The translations under genes were made by a program, and so were the position numbers. A stretch of 19,493 bases of DNA from WLMZ01 sp037139095. GTDB taxonomy: Bacteria; Actinomycetota; Acidimicrobiia; Acidimicrobiales; Ilumatobacteraceae. The DNA lies in the NCBI GenBank assembly GCA_037139095.1, contig JBAXHD010000046.1:1-19493 (forward strand), written 5' to 3'. The stretch's first letter is position 1. Each line of letters begins with the position of its first letter. The notes under the pieces were generated by a model that saw only the letters and a program-made list of their open reading frames with translations, did no database searches and had not been told where the DNA came from. Shown here in pieces: positions 1-6,297 of the stretch.

Positions 1-8
1 TTACCTGC

Positions 9-596
9 TCACTTTGTGACGTAGACCACGAACCACAGCATGCTGAACGCAACTGCGATGAAGTACCAGTAGATGGCGTGGGCGGTAACGATCTCACGCT
101 CGTTCGAGCGCCCACCGAGATAACGAAATGCTGTGACGAACGAGAAGACCATGCCCACGATGATGAGCGCCAGCATCGTGCCGGTCACTGCGTAGAACAT
201 GACTCCATAGCCGCTGCCGGTTTTGTCGACAATGGGAAGTGCCATCTGCACATACACCGCTACTTGAGCGTTGATGATTGCCAAGCCGAGCAACGCGGTG
301 AGCCCGAGGGCGACACCAACGTGCTGCTTATCGTCGCGACGGGCGGCGTAGACAGCCCACTGACCGAACACGCAGATACCCACAAACCCAAGCAGCATGA
401 TGTTGCTCGCCACCTCGGGAATGGTGATCTTCTCTGGTACCCAATGACCGGTTGCCGCAATGGCGTCGTTGCGGAAGCGCAGCCACATGGCCAACATGCC
501 GCCAACGAGCATTGCGCCTGCGGCTGCGGCCAGCGATGCGCCAACAAAGAGTTGACGACGCGCGGCGGGCGCAGGGGCTGGTGGAAGAGCGAGCAT
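9..596 (-). CDS. Cytochrome c oxidase subunit III-like membrane protein (divergent)
   Basis: This 195-residue protein has about five hydrophobic segments (roughly 17-39, 64-84, 94-117, 131-158 and 174-193), matching the short five-helix form of oxidase subunit III. The C-terminal half follows the family pattern, with YGVMFYAVTG (130-139) and EIVTAHAIYWYF (168-179). Two conserved family features are changed. The histidines of the usual TGFHGLHV motif are replaced (TGTMLALI, 138-145), and the usual YWHFVDVVW reads YWYFIAVAFSMLW (176-188). The ATG at 596 overlaps the TGA of the upstream subunit I-like gene (TGATG), with a GGGAGG ribosome binding site about 8 bases ahead, so the two are translationally coupled. 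The start is chosen on that coupling; an upstream in-frame start at 701 would read through the other gene. It probably pairs with the neighbouring subunit I-like protein in the membrane. Whether it serves respiration is doubtful, because that partner lacks its metal ligands. Confidence 0.75.
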   Translation of the reverse strand: MLALPPAPAPAARRQLFVGASLAAAAGAMLVGGMLAMWLRFRNDAIAATGHWVPEKITIPEVASNIMLLGFVGICVFGQWAVYAARRDDKQHVGVALGLTALLGLAIINAQVAVYVQMALPIVDKTGSGYGVMFYAVTGTMLALIIVGMVFSFVTAFRYLGGRSNEREIVTAHAIYWYFIAVAFSMLWFVVYVTK

Positions 597-2218
597 CAGG
601 AGTTCCTCCCGGTGTCTTTGAGGTCGAGTAGTGGCTCGGCAGATGCAACTGAGTGCACCTCGGCGAAGTTGTTGGCAGGCGCCGGCGACGACGTGGCCCA
701 CTCAAGCGTTTGCGCATCCCATGGGTCGTCGCCAGCTGCGGGGCCGCTGCGGAAACCCTTGAGCGCTACTGCGCCGAAGCTGAGCACCGTGAGCAACATG
801 GCAACGTGACCAACGGTGACCAACAGGTTCCAGATGTTCTGCGGACCCGAGTAGTCGAAGGTGACCGAGCCAGCAGGCTGATCGGCGAATCCGGCCACGT
901 AATAGGGCAACGATGAGAGCACCACGGCGAGCGTTCCGAGCAGGGCCAGCGGGATGAGTGCCTTCTCGCTGAGACGGCGACCCCACAGCTTGGGACCCCA
1001 GTAGGCAACCGCACCCATGGCAGCGATCACTGCGCCATACAACACATATGTGGTGACGCCTTCCTCGAAGACGGTGCCAGTGAGGCCGAGGTCGGTGACG
1101 CCATTGACGAGCGCACCGAGCATGCCGACGAGCACCATCGAGACGCCAAAGAATCCAAACAGGAACGCAGCCGTGATCTTCGGGCGGGTGCCTGTAAAGG
1201 CCAGCGGCGCAAGCAGCAACACCACCAACAAGCCGGCGAGCGGAAGACCCATAAACACGAGGTAGTTGACCAAGTCGGCGATCTTGGTGCTGAGGTGATC
1301 AAGGTTGAAGCCCGAACCCGACCAAGGCAGCGACTGATTGACCTGAGTGATGCCGCCAAGTGCCGCAACCCCAACGAGCGCAAGACCGGCGAGCACAACG
1401 TTGCGCATGGGCATACGACGGCGAGCCGTGACTGGAATCATTTCGGCGGCAAAGCCGATGGCTGGCAAGGCGAACAAGAACGTGGTGGGCTGCGTGAGCG
1501 TGAAGCCAAGGTAGTTGAGCACCCCGGTGTTGCCGCCGAACGGGACCTTGTTATAGCGATAGCTCACATAGAGGTAGATAACCGTGCCGGCGGCCACTGG
1601 CAACACCAGCAACAGGCCAAGTGCGCTCACGAGCGCCGACCAGGAGAACAGCGGCACACGACGCATGTTCATTCCGGGGGCCCGGGTGGTGAGCACCGTG
1701 GTGGCGATGGAGCCAGCAACGGCGGTGAGGCCGAACAGCACCACGGCGTACGCAGCGATGAACAGCGCCACGAATGTCGGGGCGCCGCCGCCAGGGCCAC
1801 CGTTTGCGGCGATGGAGATGACGATCAGCACCATGCCGAAGAACCACGCCCAAAAGCCAGCGGCAGCGAGACGAGGGAAGGCCAGCGAACGAGCGCCGAG
1901 CTGCAGCGGGACAACGGCAACGGCGAGGCCCAGCATGATGGGCAGCACAGCGAAGAACGCCAGCCCCACCCGGTTGATGGCGAAGAGCTGCGTGATGCTG
2001 TTCGCATTGAGCGTTGTTGTGGCGGCATCGATGCGCTCGAAGCCAAGCAGGGCTCCGACTGCAGCGATTCCGAGTAACGCCACGAGTCCAGAGACGATCA
2101 GCATTCGCCCAAGGCGTTTGTGATCGCTGGTGGTCACCCAAGCGGCAACGGCAGATGGCGCGTGTGTAGCGCCGGCGCCCGCGAAGGCCGTGTGCGAGGC
2201 AGTGTCAATTGTGGTCAT
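596..2218 (-). CDS. Cytochrome c oxidase subunit I-like protein lacking all heme/Cu histidines
   Basis: This 540-residue polytopic membrane protein is recognisably of the heme-copper oxidase subunit I family. It has TTSDHKRLG (29-37), PLQLGARSLAFPRL (104-117), LPAIGFAAEMIPV (251-263), YWGPKLWGRRLSE (406-418) and the C-terminal DPWDAQTLEWATSSPAP (498-514), all aligning with standard CtaD. The ligand positions are all replaced. N82 stands where helix II has the low-spin heme histidine. QPTTF (243-247) stands for HPEVY, losing the CuB histidine and the cross-linked tyrosine. T291-Q292 stand for the helix VII HH pair, and V388 and T390 stand for the helix X histidines. The only histidines left are H9, H19, H33, H308, H471 and H522, none at a ligand position. 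The frame is intact and length is normal, so this is not a decayed gene. The start at 2218 is chosen for the typical short N-terminus; an ATG at 2263 is possible. It lies downstream of ctaB and is coupled to the subunit III-like gene. Electron transfer and O2 reduction are unlikely; its real role is unknown. Confidence 0.85.
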   Translation of the reverse strand: MTTIDTASHTAFAGAGATHAPSAVAAWVTTSDHKRLGRMLIVSGLVALLGIAAVGALLGFERIDAATTTLNANSITQLFAINRVGLAFFAVLPIMLGLAVAVVPLQLGARSLAFPRLAAAGFWAWFFGMVLIVISIAANGGPGGGAPTFVALFIAAYAVVLFGLTAVAGSIATTVLTTRAPGMNMRRVPLFSWSALVSALGLLLVLPVAAGTVIYLYVSYRYNKVPFGGNTGVLNYLGFTLTQPTTFLFALPAIGFAAEMIPVTARRRMPMRNVVLAGLALVGVAALGGITQVNQSLPWSGSGFNLDHLSTKIADLVNYLVFMGLPLAGLLVVLLLAPLAFTGTRPKITAAFLFGFFGVSMVLVGMLGALVNGVTDLGLTGTVFEEGVTTYVLYGAVIAAMGAVAYWGPKLWGRRLSEKALIPLALLGTLAVVLSSLPYYVAGFADQPAGSVTFDYSGPQNIWNLLVTVGHVAMLLTVLSFGAVALKGFRSGPAAGDDPWDAQTLEWATSSPAPANNFAEVHSVASAEPLLDLKDTGRNS

Positions 2219-2400
2219 GGGCAACAGCTCATTTCGAAACAGCACATGGCGGTGCGCGTGCATCCGCCGGAGCGGCTCAAATTCGGGTCCGTTCTTTCTT
2301 CGACATTACCCACAGCGGCTACTGCGAGCCGAAATCTCCGCGCACTTCGGTGAAAAAATCTTGGCACGTGGAAAAGCACAAACAGGTCGGTGGAAAGACG
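2219..2400. other. Intergenic gap between ctaB and the oxidase-like pair
   Basis: This 182-bp stretch holds no credible coding region and no clear terminator hairpin. I could not find a TANNNT box at leaderless spacing before the ATG at 2218, so whether the oxidase-like pair has its own promoter is unresolved. An in-frame ATG at 2263 lies within it. Confidence 0.4.
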
Positions 2401-3348
2401 TCAGAAACCGTGGCGGACAAGGACATCGAGGGTGAGAACCCCGAACAACAAGGTGACGTAGCTAATGCTGTAGCCAAAAAGACGCATTGCCTTTTGCGGC
2501 TCGGGGTGACGCGACAGCGCGATTGTGCCGCCGATAAAGAGCGCACCGAGCAGTGCCGCTGAGACGCCGTAGATCCATCCGAGGTGCCCCACGGGAATGA
2601 GCACCATCGTGAAACCGACCATCACGATTGTGTACGCGAGCATCTGTCGCAGGACCTGTTTGAGCGGGGCGACCGCCGGCAACATCGGCACACTGGCCGC
2701 CCGGTAGTCGTCGACATGGCGAATGGCCAGCGCCCAAAAGTGAGGCGGCGTCCACAAGAACATAATGACGAACAGCACAACGGGAGCCCAGCCCACGCTG
2801 TTGGTGACCGCCGACCAACCAACCAACACCGGCACAGCGCCAGCGGCGCCACCGATGACAATGTTCTGCTTGCTCGTTCGCTTGAGCCAAATGGTGTAGA
2901 TGAAGACGTAGAACAGCGTGGCCGACAGGGTGAGGCAAGCCGACAAGAAGTTGGCGCCGCTCCACAACACTGCAAACGCAATCACCTGCAAGGCCGATGC
3001 GAACACCAATGCATTGCGTGGCTTGATGAGCCCAGTGACCAATGGTCGGCCCTGCGTACGCACCATCAGCTTGTCGATATCGCGATCGACGTACATGTTG
3101 TAAGCGTTTGCCCCACCTGCGGCCAGTGCGCCACCCAACAAGGTGATGAGCACCAGCGTTGTGGCGGGCCAGCCGCCTTTGGCCAGCACCATCGTGGGAA
3201 CGGTGGTAATCAGCAGCAGTTCGATGATGCGCGGCTTGGTGAGCGCTACGTATCCCCCAAGCACAGTTGTCGGGGTGCGCCGACCGCCATGAGCAACACC
3301 ACCCGGCGCAAGCCGAGAAGGAACAAGGGGGCGAGAGCCGACGGACAT
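2401..3348 (-). CDS. ctaB: Protoheme IX farnesyltransferase (heme O synthase)
   Basis: This membrane enzyme of the UbiA superfamily transfers a farnesyl group to protoheme IX to give heme O, the precursor of heme A for aa3-type oxidases. At 315 residues it is of normal length, with about nine hydrophobic segments. The first Asp-rich motif is NAYNMYVDRDID (81-92), followed by MVRTQGRPLVTG (95-106). The second region is PPHFWALAIRHVDDYRAASVP (201-221), with D213 and D214. The first 30 residues are a polar, proline- and glycine-rich extension, so a later start cannot be excluded. The chosen ATG at 3348 has no clear ribosome binding site, but a TACGAT box sits 8 bases upstream, consistent with a leaderless or nearly leaderless mRNA. 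It reads toward the oxidase-like pair, with 182 bp between them. It presumably serves a canonical oxidase elsewhere in the genome, because the adjacent subunit I-like protein cannot bind heme in the usual way. Confidence 0.92.
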   Translation of the reverse strand: MSVGSRPLVPSRLAPGGVAHGGRRTPTTVLGGYVALTKPRIIELLLITTVPTMVLAKGGWPATTLVLITLLGGALAAGGANAYNMYVDRDIDKLMVRTQGRPLVTGLIKPRNALVFASALQVIAFAVLWSGANFLSACLTLSATLFYVFIYTIWLKRTSKQNIVIGGAAGAVPVLVGWSAVTNSVGWAPVVLFVIMFLWTPPHFWALAIRHVDDYRAASVPMLPAVAPLKQVLRQMLAYTIVMVGFTMVLIPVGHLGWIYGVSAALLGALFIGGTIALSRHPEPQKAMRLFGYSISYVTLLFGVLTLDVLVRHGF

Positions 3349-3443
3349 CGGCGCTTATCGTAGGGGTGATAGTTGCGGGTTCCTAGCTCGGAGCCATGCG
3401 AATGCCCGTTTCATGGTGAAGGGCGCGAGAATGGCGGCCGAGT

Positions 3444-3752
3444 ATGCACACCATGGCCACCGCACCGACCCCCATCGTGGTCGACCAACCCGAACAGGAC
3501 GAGTCGGTACTGCCCGATACTCCGTGGATTGTGTTGGTGTGGAACGACCCCATCAACTTGATGAGCTATGTCACCTTTGTGTTTCAGAAGTTGTTTGGCT
3601 ACAGCCTCGAGAAGGCCACTGAGCTCATGCTCGATGTGCACCAAAAGGGCCGCGCCGTCGTCTCGAACGGCACCCGCGAGAAAGCCGAGCTCGACGTCTT
3701 CCGGCTGCACGAACACGGTTTGTGGGCCACGATGCAGCGAGACGGCAGCTAG
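3444..3752 (+). CDS. clpS: ATP-dependent Clp protease adaptor ClpS
   Basis: ClpS delivers N-degron substrates to the Clp ATPase for degradation by ClpP in the cytoplasm. The 102-residue product matches the actinobacterial family along its length: PWIVLVWNDPINLMSYVTFV (27-46) with the N-end-rule pocket Asn-Asp, then FQKLFGYSLEKATELMLDVH (47-66) and KGRAVVSNGTREKAELDVFR (68-87), ending in LHEHGLWATMQRD. The first 25 residues are variable and proline rich, as expected for the flexible N-terminal tail. Two in-frame ATGs are possible, at 3444 and 3453; neither has a convincing ribosome binding site, so the start is uncertain by three codons. It is followed 3 bp later by the DUF2017 gene, an arrangement commonly seen in actinobacteria, so the two form an operon divergent from ctaB. 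Confidence 0.95.
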   Translation: MHTMATAPTPIVVDQPEQDESVLPDTPWIVLVWNDPINLMSYVTFVFQKLFGYSLEKATELMLDVHQKGRAVVSNGTREKAELDVFRLHEHGLWATMQRDGS

Positions 3753-3755
3753 CTC

Positions 3756-4250
3756 GTGGCCCGTAAACCCAAACCACCTGTAGAGCGCACTAGGTCTGGC
3801 TTCCGTCTCAATCTGCAAGAAGAAGAACGCGACCTCGTGCTGCGCCTGATGGGCGAGCTACGCGCATTACTGCTTGGGCCCAACGAGGACGATCGCCTCC
3901 GTCGGCTCTTTCCTACGGCCTACCACCAACCCGGTGACCAAGCCATGGATGACGAATACCAACGGCTCATGCGCGAAGACCTTGTGGCTTCACGCCTCAC
4001 CGGTCTCAACCTTGTCGACGAATGCCTCAGCGGAGCCAGCGGCGACAGCGCTCCACTCAGCGAAGCCCAACTGTTCGCGTTCGTGCAAGCCCTGAACGGC
4101 CTACGGCTGGTGTTGGGCACGATGCTCGATGTCGGCGAAGACGACGACCTACAAGACATCGGCGACGATCATCCGCTGGCTGGCGAACACCACCTCTACG
4201 GATTTCTCAGCTGGTTGCTCGACTGGTGCATTCGCGCCTTGCAGTCGTAG
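3756..4250 (+). CDS. DUF2017 family protein
   Basis: This 164-residue soluble protein starts with GTG only 3 bp after the clpS stop. I recognise it as DUF2017, a family found next to clpS in actinobacteria, from its position, size and the pattern of the early segment EEERDLVLRLMGELRALLLG (27-46), the mid-protein acidic and helical region, and the C-terminal aromatic helix GFLSWLLDWCIRAL (149-162). No catalytic motif is visible and the protein is rich in Leu, Asp and Glu. The function is unknown. The conserved coupling to clpS suggests a role connected with ClpS-dependent proteolysis, but that is inference from context only. Confidence 0.8.
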   Translation: MARKPKPPVERTRSGFRLNLQEEERDLVLRLMGELRALLLGPNEDDRLRRLFPTAYHQPGDQAMDDEYQRLMREDLVASRLTGLNLVDECLSGASGDSAPLSEAQLFAFVQALNGLRLVLGTMLDVGEDDDLQDIGDDHPLAGEHHLYGFLSWLLDWCIRALQS

Positions 4251-4276
4251 CTTCCGGGCACTGCCCCACCGAGGGT

Positions 4277-4282
4277 TACTCT
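4277..4282 (+). promoter_or_regulatory. Putative leaderless -10 box (TACTCT) for the crotonase gene
   Basis: TACTCT fits TANNNT and lies exactly 6 bases before the ATG at 4289. The transcript would begin at or next to the A of the start codon. There is no Shine-Dalgarno sequence, which agrees with leaderless translation. The same geometry recurs at several other genes in this window. Confidence 0.5.
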
Positions 4283-4288
4283 GGCCAG

Positions 4289-5101
4289 ATGGCATCTGCT
4301 CCCGAGTTCGCAAACCTCATCGTCAGCACCACCGCCGCCGCCGACGACTTCAGCGGTGACAGCCGGGTGGCATATCTCACGTTGAACCGACCCGAGCGCC
4401 TCAACGCCTTGTCGCACGCGATGCTCCAAGACATCGTCGGTGCCTGCAGATGGCTCGATGATCAGGCATCGATCAAGATCGTTGTGGTTCGCGGTGCGGG
4501 CCGCGCATTTTCGGCGGGCTTCGATCTCAACGACTTCCAACATCCTGATCCAGCACTCACCCCACGAGATGCCGCCGACCTCGGCCGGCTCGCTACCGAA
4601 GCACTCGCCAACGTGCGCCAACTCACGATCGCTTCAGTGCACGGGCACTGCGTTGGCGGCGGCGTTGTGCTGACCTCGGCCTGCGATATTCGTATTGCGG
4701 CAACCGACGCTCGCTTTGTGATTCCCGAAGTCGATCTCGGAATCCCCTTGGCATGGAGCGGTATCCCCCGGTTGGTGCGCGAGCTTGGACCTGCCATCAC
4801 CAAAGAGCTCGTGCTCACCTGCCGCCCATTCGACGCTCACGAAGCACGCACCTTGCGATTCGTGAACCATGTAGTGAGCCCGGCCGATCTGGCCGCCGAG
4901 ACCGACAAGCTCGCCCGCGAATTGGCGGGCAAGGCAACCTTTGCGCTGCGTTCGACGAAGCAACAGGTCAACGCTGCGCTCGACGAAATGGTGAGCACGG
5001 GCCGTAATGCAAACGATGCCGACTCGCTGGTCTACGCAATGACCGACCCCGAAGGTCGAGAGGCGAGCCGCCGTTATCTGTCGGGGCTGCGCAAGAAGTA
5101 A
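4289..5101 (+). CDS. Enoyl-CoA hydratase/isomerase (crotonase) family protein
   Basis: This 270-residue soluble protein has the crotonase fold signatures. LTLNRPERLNALSHAML (30-46) is the entry motif, GAGRAFSAGFDLNDF (69-83) and HGHCVGGGVVLTSACDIRIA (118-137) form the oxyanion hole, and PEVDLGIPLAWSG (146-158) carries a catalytic-type glutamate at E147. The second catalytic glutamate of true enoyl-CoA hydratase, normally just after the GGG motif, is valine here (V126/V127). One-glutamate members often act as isomerases or on other acyl-CoA reactions, so the substrate should not be assumed. The ATG at 4289 is supported by a leaderless -10 box and by alignment. It lies 38 bp after the DUF2017 gene but has its own promoter-like box, and it converges on plsY with a 3 bp gap. 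Confidence 0.88.
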   Translation: MASAPEFANLIVSTTAAADDFSGDSRVAYLTLNRPERLNALSHAMLQDIVGACRWLDDQASIKIVVVRGAGRAFSAGFDLNDFQHPDPALTPRDAADLGRLATEALANVRQLTIASVHGHCVGGGVVLTSACDIRIAATDARFVIPEVDLGIPLAWSGIPRLVRELGPAITKELVLTCRPFDAHEARTLRFVNHVVSPADLAAETDKLARELAGKATFALRSTKQQVNAALDEMVSTGRNANDADSLVYAMTDPEGREASRRYLSGLRKK

Positions 5102-5104
5102 GCG

Positions 5105-5713
5105 TCAGTCGGGCTCGCGTGCCACGACAAACTTGTAGGCGATGGCCGCGCTGCTCAGCGCAGCGGCCGCCGCCAAACCCGGACCCGGCTTGGGTCCCCA
5201 AAGATTGCTGCGGCCCTTGCGCCACCAAACCATGGCACCAACGACCCAGGCCGAACTGCTGATCATGGCGGCGGTGAAGGCCCGCTGCTTCAGCGCTGGG
5301 GTCACCGCTACGGCGCCGGCAAGAGCAAGGTCGATCGGCAGGTATGCCGGGAACGTGGCCAGACACTGGCCGATACCCGCCGCGACACCTTTGCCGCCAC
5401 GAAATCCGTTCCACACCGGAAAGCAATGCCCGTACACGCTGGCCGTGCCAGCGATATGAGCCCCCGCGGGCCCGGCAACCAGACCACCGATGCCGCTCGC
5501 CAAGGCACCCTTTGAGATGTCGCCGACCATCACGGCGGCACCGGCTTTCTTGCCGAGCACCTTGAGGGCATTAGCCGCGCCAGGGTTGCCACTGCCTTGC
5601 GCACGAAGGTCGATCGTGCCCGACGAGGCCCGTCGCGCCACCAGATCGGCCGTAGGAAATGTGCCAAACAAATAGCCGATCGCCGCAGCAGACAGAACCG
5701 GGCGAACGCGCAT
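5105..5713 (-). CDS. plsY: Glycerol-3-phosphate acyltransferase PlsY-like protein
   Basis: PlsY is an integral membrane enzyme that acylates glycerol-3-phosphate with acyl-phosphate, the first step of phospholipid synthesis. The 202-residue product has the three cytoplasmic motifs in order: GSGNPGAANAL (40-50), the GDISKG region (64-69) and GHCFPVWNGFRGGKGVAAG (95-113). Several hydrophobic segments lie between them. The C-terminal part (140-202) is less typical, with a basic stretch WWRKGRSNLWGPKPG (163-177). The ATG at 5713 places the first membrane segment (about 5-25) directly at the N-terminus. It converges on the crotonase gene and is divergent from the tRNA operon. No partner plsX is present in the window. 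Confidence 0.85.
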   Translation of the reverse strand: MRVRPVLSAAAIGYLFGTFPTADLVARRASSGTIDLRAQGSGNPGAANALKVLGKKAGAAVMVGDISKGALASGIGGLVAGPAGAHIAGTASVYGHCFPVWNGFRGGKGVAAGIGQCLATFPAYLPIDLALAGAVAVTPALKQRAFTAAMISSSAWVVGAMVWWRKGRSNLWGPKPGPGLAAAAALSSAAIAYKFVVAREPD

Positions 5714-5781
5714 GTTCAGACGCTACGCGACCCGACCCGCAGCGCCAGCAGGCAACCGATGTTGGGCGATTCTGCAATCCG

Positions 5782-5811
5782 TTGGCGCGAACACCCTCAT
5801 CGCCGGATAAT
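5782..5811 (+). promoter_or_regulatory. Putative promoter of the tRNA-Glu/Asp/Phe operon
   Basis: TTGGCG (5782-5787) and GATAAT (5806-5811) are separated by 18 bases and lie about 31 bases before tRNA-Glu. The -10 is the most AT-rich hexamer in the neighbourhood, and stable RNA promoters of this sigma-70 type are expected here. The call is by sequence only. Confidence 0.55.
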
Positions 5812-5842
5812 GTACGTGTGCTCTCAACCGGAGACGTACCTA

Positions 5843-5915
5843 GCCCCCATCGTCTAGAGGCCTAGGACACCACCCTTTCAAGGTGGCGGCACGGGTTCGA
5901 ATCCCGTTGGGGGTG
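5843..5915 (+). tRNA. tRNA-Glu (anticodon TTC)
   Basis: The sequence folds as a cloverleaf. The acceptor stem is GCCCCCA with TGGGGGT (first pair a G-U wobble), the anticodon stem is CCACC/GGTGG with loop CTTTCAA and anticodon TTC at 5877-5879, and the T arm is ACGGG-TTCGAAT-CCCGT. The discriminator is G and CCA is not encoded. It is the first gene of the tRNA cluster. Confidence 0.96.
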
Positions 5916-5929
5916 CTGACCAGTTTTCT

Positions 5930-6002
5930 GGTCCCGTGGTGAAGTGGAGTTCACGCCGGCCTGTCAAGCCGGAGGTCGCGGGTTCGAACCCCGTCGGGAC
6001 CG
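5930..6002 (+). tRNA. tRNA-Asp (anticodon GTC)
   Basis: The acceptor stem is GGTCCCG (5930-5936) with CGGGACC (5995-6001), discriminator G. The anticodon stem is CCGGC/GCCGG with loop CTGTCAA and anticodon GTC at 5963-5965. The T loop is TTCGAAC. CCA is not encoded. It lies 14 bases after tRNA-Glu. Confidence 0.96.
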
Positions 6003-6003
6003 C

Positions 6004-6027
6004 TGCTAGCGAGGAAACTCGCTGGCA
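6004..6027 (+). other. GAAA-tetraloop hairpin between tRNA-Asp and tRNA-Phe
   Basis: TGCTAGCGAG (6004-6013) pairs with CTCGCTGGCA (6018-6027) across a GAAA loop, giving 10 pairs with one T-G wobble. It starts 2 bases after the tRNA-Asp discriminator. There is no T run after it, so it is more likely a processing or stability element of the tRNA precursor than a terminator. Confidence 0.55.
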
Positions 6028-6095
6028 ACTGGTCAGTAATCAAGGTAGGTAATGCTGAAAATCTTCGTCGGTCGCATGCGATCGGTGGGGACCAC

Positions 6096-6171
6096 GGTCC
6101 TGTAGCTCAGTCGGCAGAGCATACGCCTGAAAAGCGTAGGGTCACCGGATCGACGCCGGTCAGGACCACCA
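6096..6171 (+). tRNA. tRNA-Phe (anticodon GAA)
   Basis: The acceptor stem is GGTCCTG (6096-6102) with CAGGACC (6161-6167), discriminator A, and CCA is encoded at 6169-6171, unlike the other two tRNAs here. The anticodon stem is TACGC/GCGTA with loop CTGAAAA and anticodon GAA at 6129-6131. The T arm is ACCGG-ATCGACG-CCGGT, so position 54 is A rather than the usual T. Otherwise the cloverleaf is complete. Confidence 0.95.
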
Positions 6172-6173
6172 CG

Positions 6174-6220
6174 AAAGCCGCAGGTCAGGGGTTTTTTACA
6201 CCTCAATCCTGCGGCTTTTT
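6174..6220 (+). terminator. Rho-independent terminator of the tRNA operon
   Basis: AAAGCCGCAGG (6174-6184) is perfectly complementary to CCTGCGGCTTT (6208-6218), and the right arm runs into a T tract (6216-6220). The 23-base loop contains TTTTTT and is T rich. It starts 2 bases after the tRNA-Phe CCA and is the clearest intrinsic terminator in the window. Confidence 0.88.
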
Positions 6221-6284
6221 ACATTTTTCTATCGGCTCGACACAAAGTGACAAACGGCAATTGCGCCGCTTCACCGCGGTGAAT

Positions 6285-6290
6285 TAGCTT
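6285..6290 (+). promoter_or_regulatory. Putative leaderless -10 box (TAGCTT) for the small DUF3562-like gene
   Basis: TAGCTT lies 7 bases before the ATG at 6298. This spacing fits a leaderless transcript and favours that ATG over the TTG at 6289, which would overlap the box. Confidence 0.4.
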
Positions 6291-6297
6291 GATCCGC

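Larger units (their letters stand above)
5916..6036 (+). repeat. 10-bp inverted repeat enclosing tRNA-Asp
   Basis: CTGACCAGTT (5916-5925) and AACTGGTCAG (6027-6036) are perfect reverse complements. They begin immediately after tRNA-Glu and end 25 bases after the local hairpin start downstream of tRNA-Asp. In the primary transcript they could pair and close a stem around tRNA-Asp, resembling a precursor processing stem. Part of the left arm (GACCAG) could alternatively pair with CTGGTC at 5928-5933, which overlaps the 5' end of tRNA-Asp. Confidence 0.5.

Noticed and set aside
78..809. Long plus-strand open frame opposite the oxidase-like genes
   Set aside because: Its product has no recognisable domain and is a composition shadow of the minus-strand genes, which carry clear family motifs.
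1295..2077. Plus-strand open frame of 260 codons antisense to the subunit I-like gene
   Set aside because: The product is Glu/Arg/Gly/His-rich low-information sequence, typical of the antisense of a membrane-protein gene in GC-rich DNA.
596..2218. Canonical aa3 oxidase subunit I, or a frameshifted or decayed copy
   Set aside because: The frame is uninterrupted, normal in length and retains the non-ligand motifs on both sides of each lost ligand. The replacements are substitutions and are not explained by frameshift.
596..2218. A nitric oxide reductase or cbb3-type subunit I
   Set aside because: Those families also need the six histidines, and the C-terminal DPWDAQTLEW and AFPRL motifs are of the aa3 type.
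4022..4288. Upstream extension of the crotonase gene to 4022
   Set aside because: It would overlap the DUF2017 gene in another frame; crotonase homology begins only after the ATG at 4289, which has its own -10 box.
5105..6220. tRNA cluster as an integration site with a mobile element
   Set aside because: No integrase, no repeated tRNA 3' end and no change in gene character on either side.
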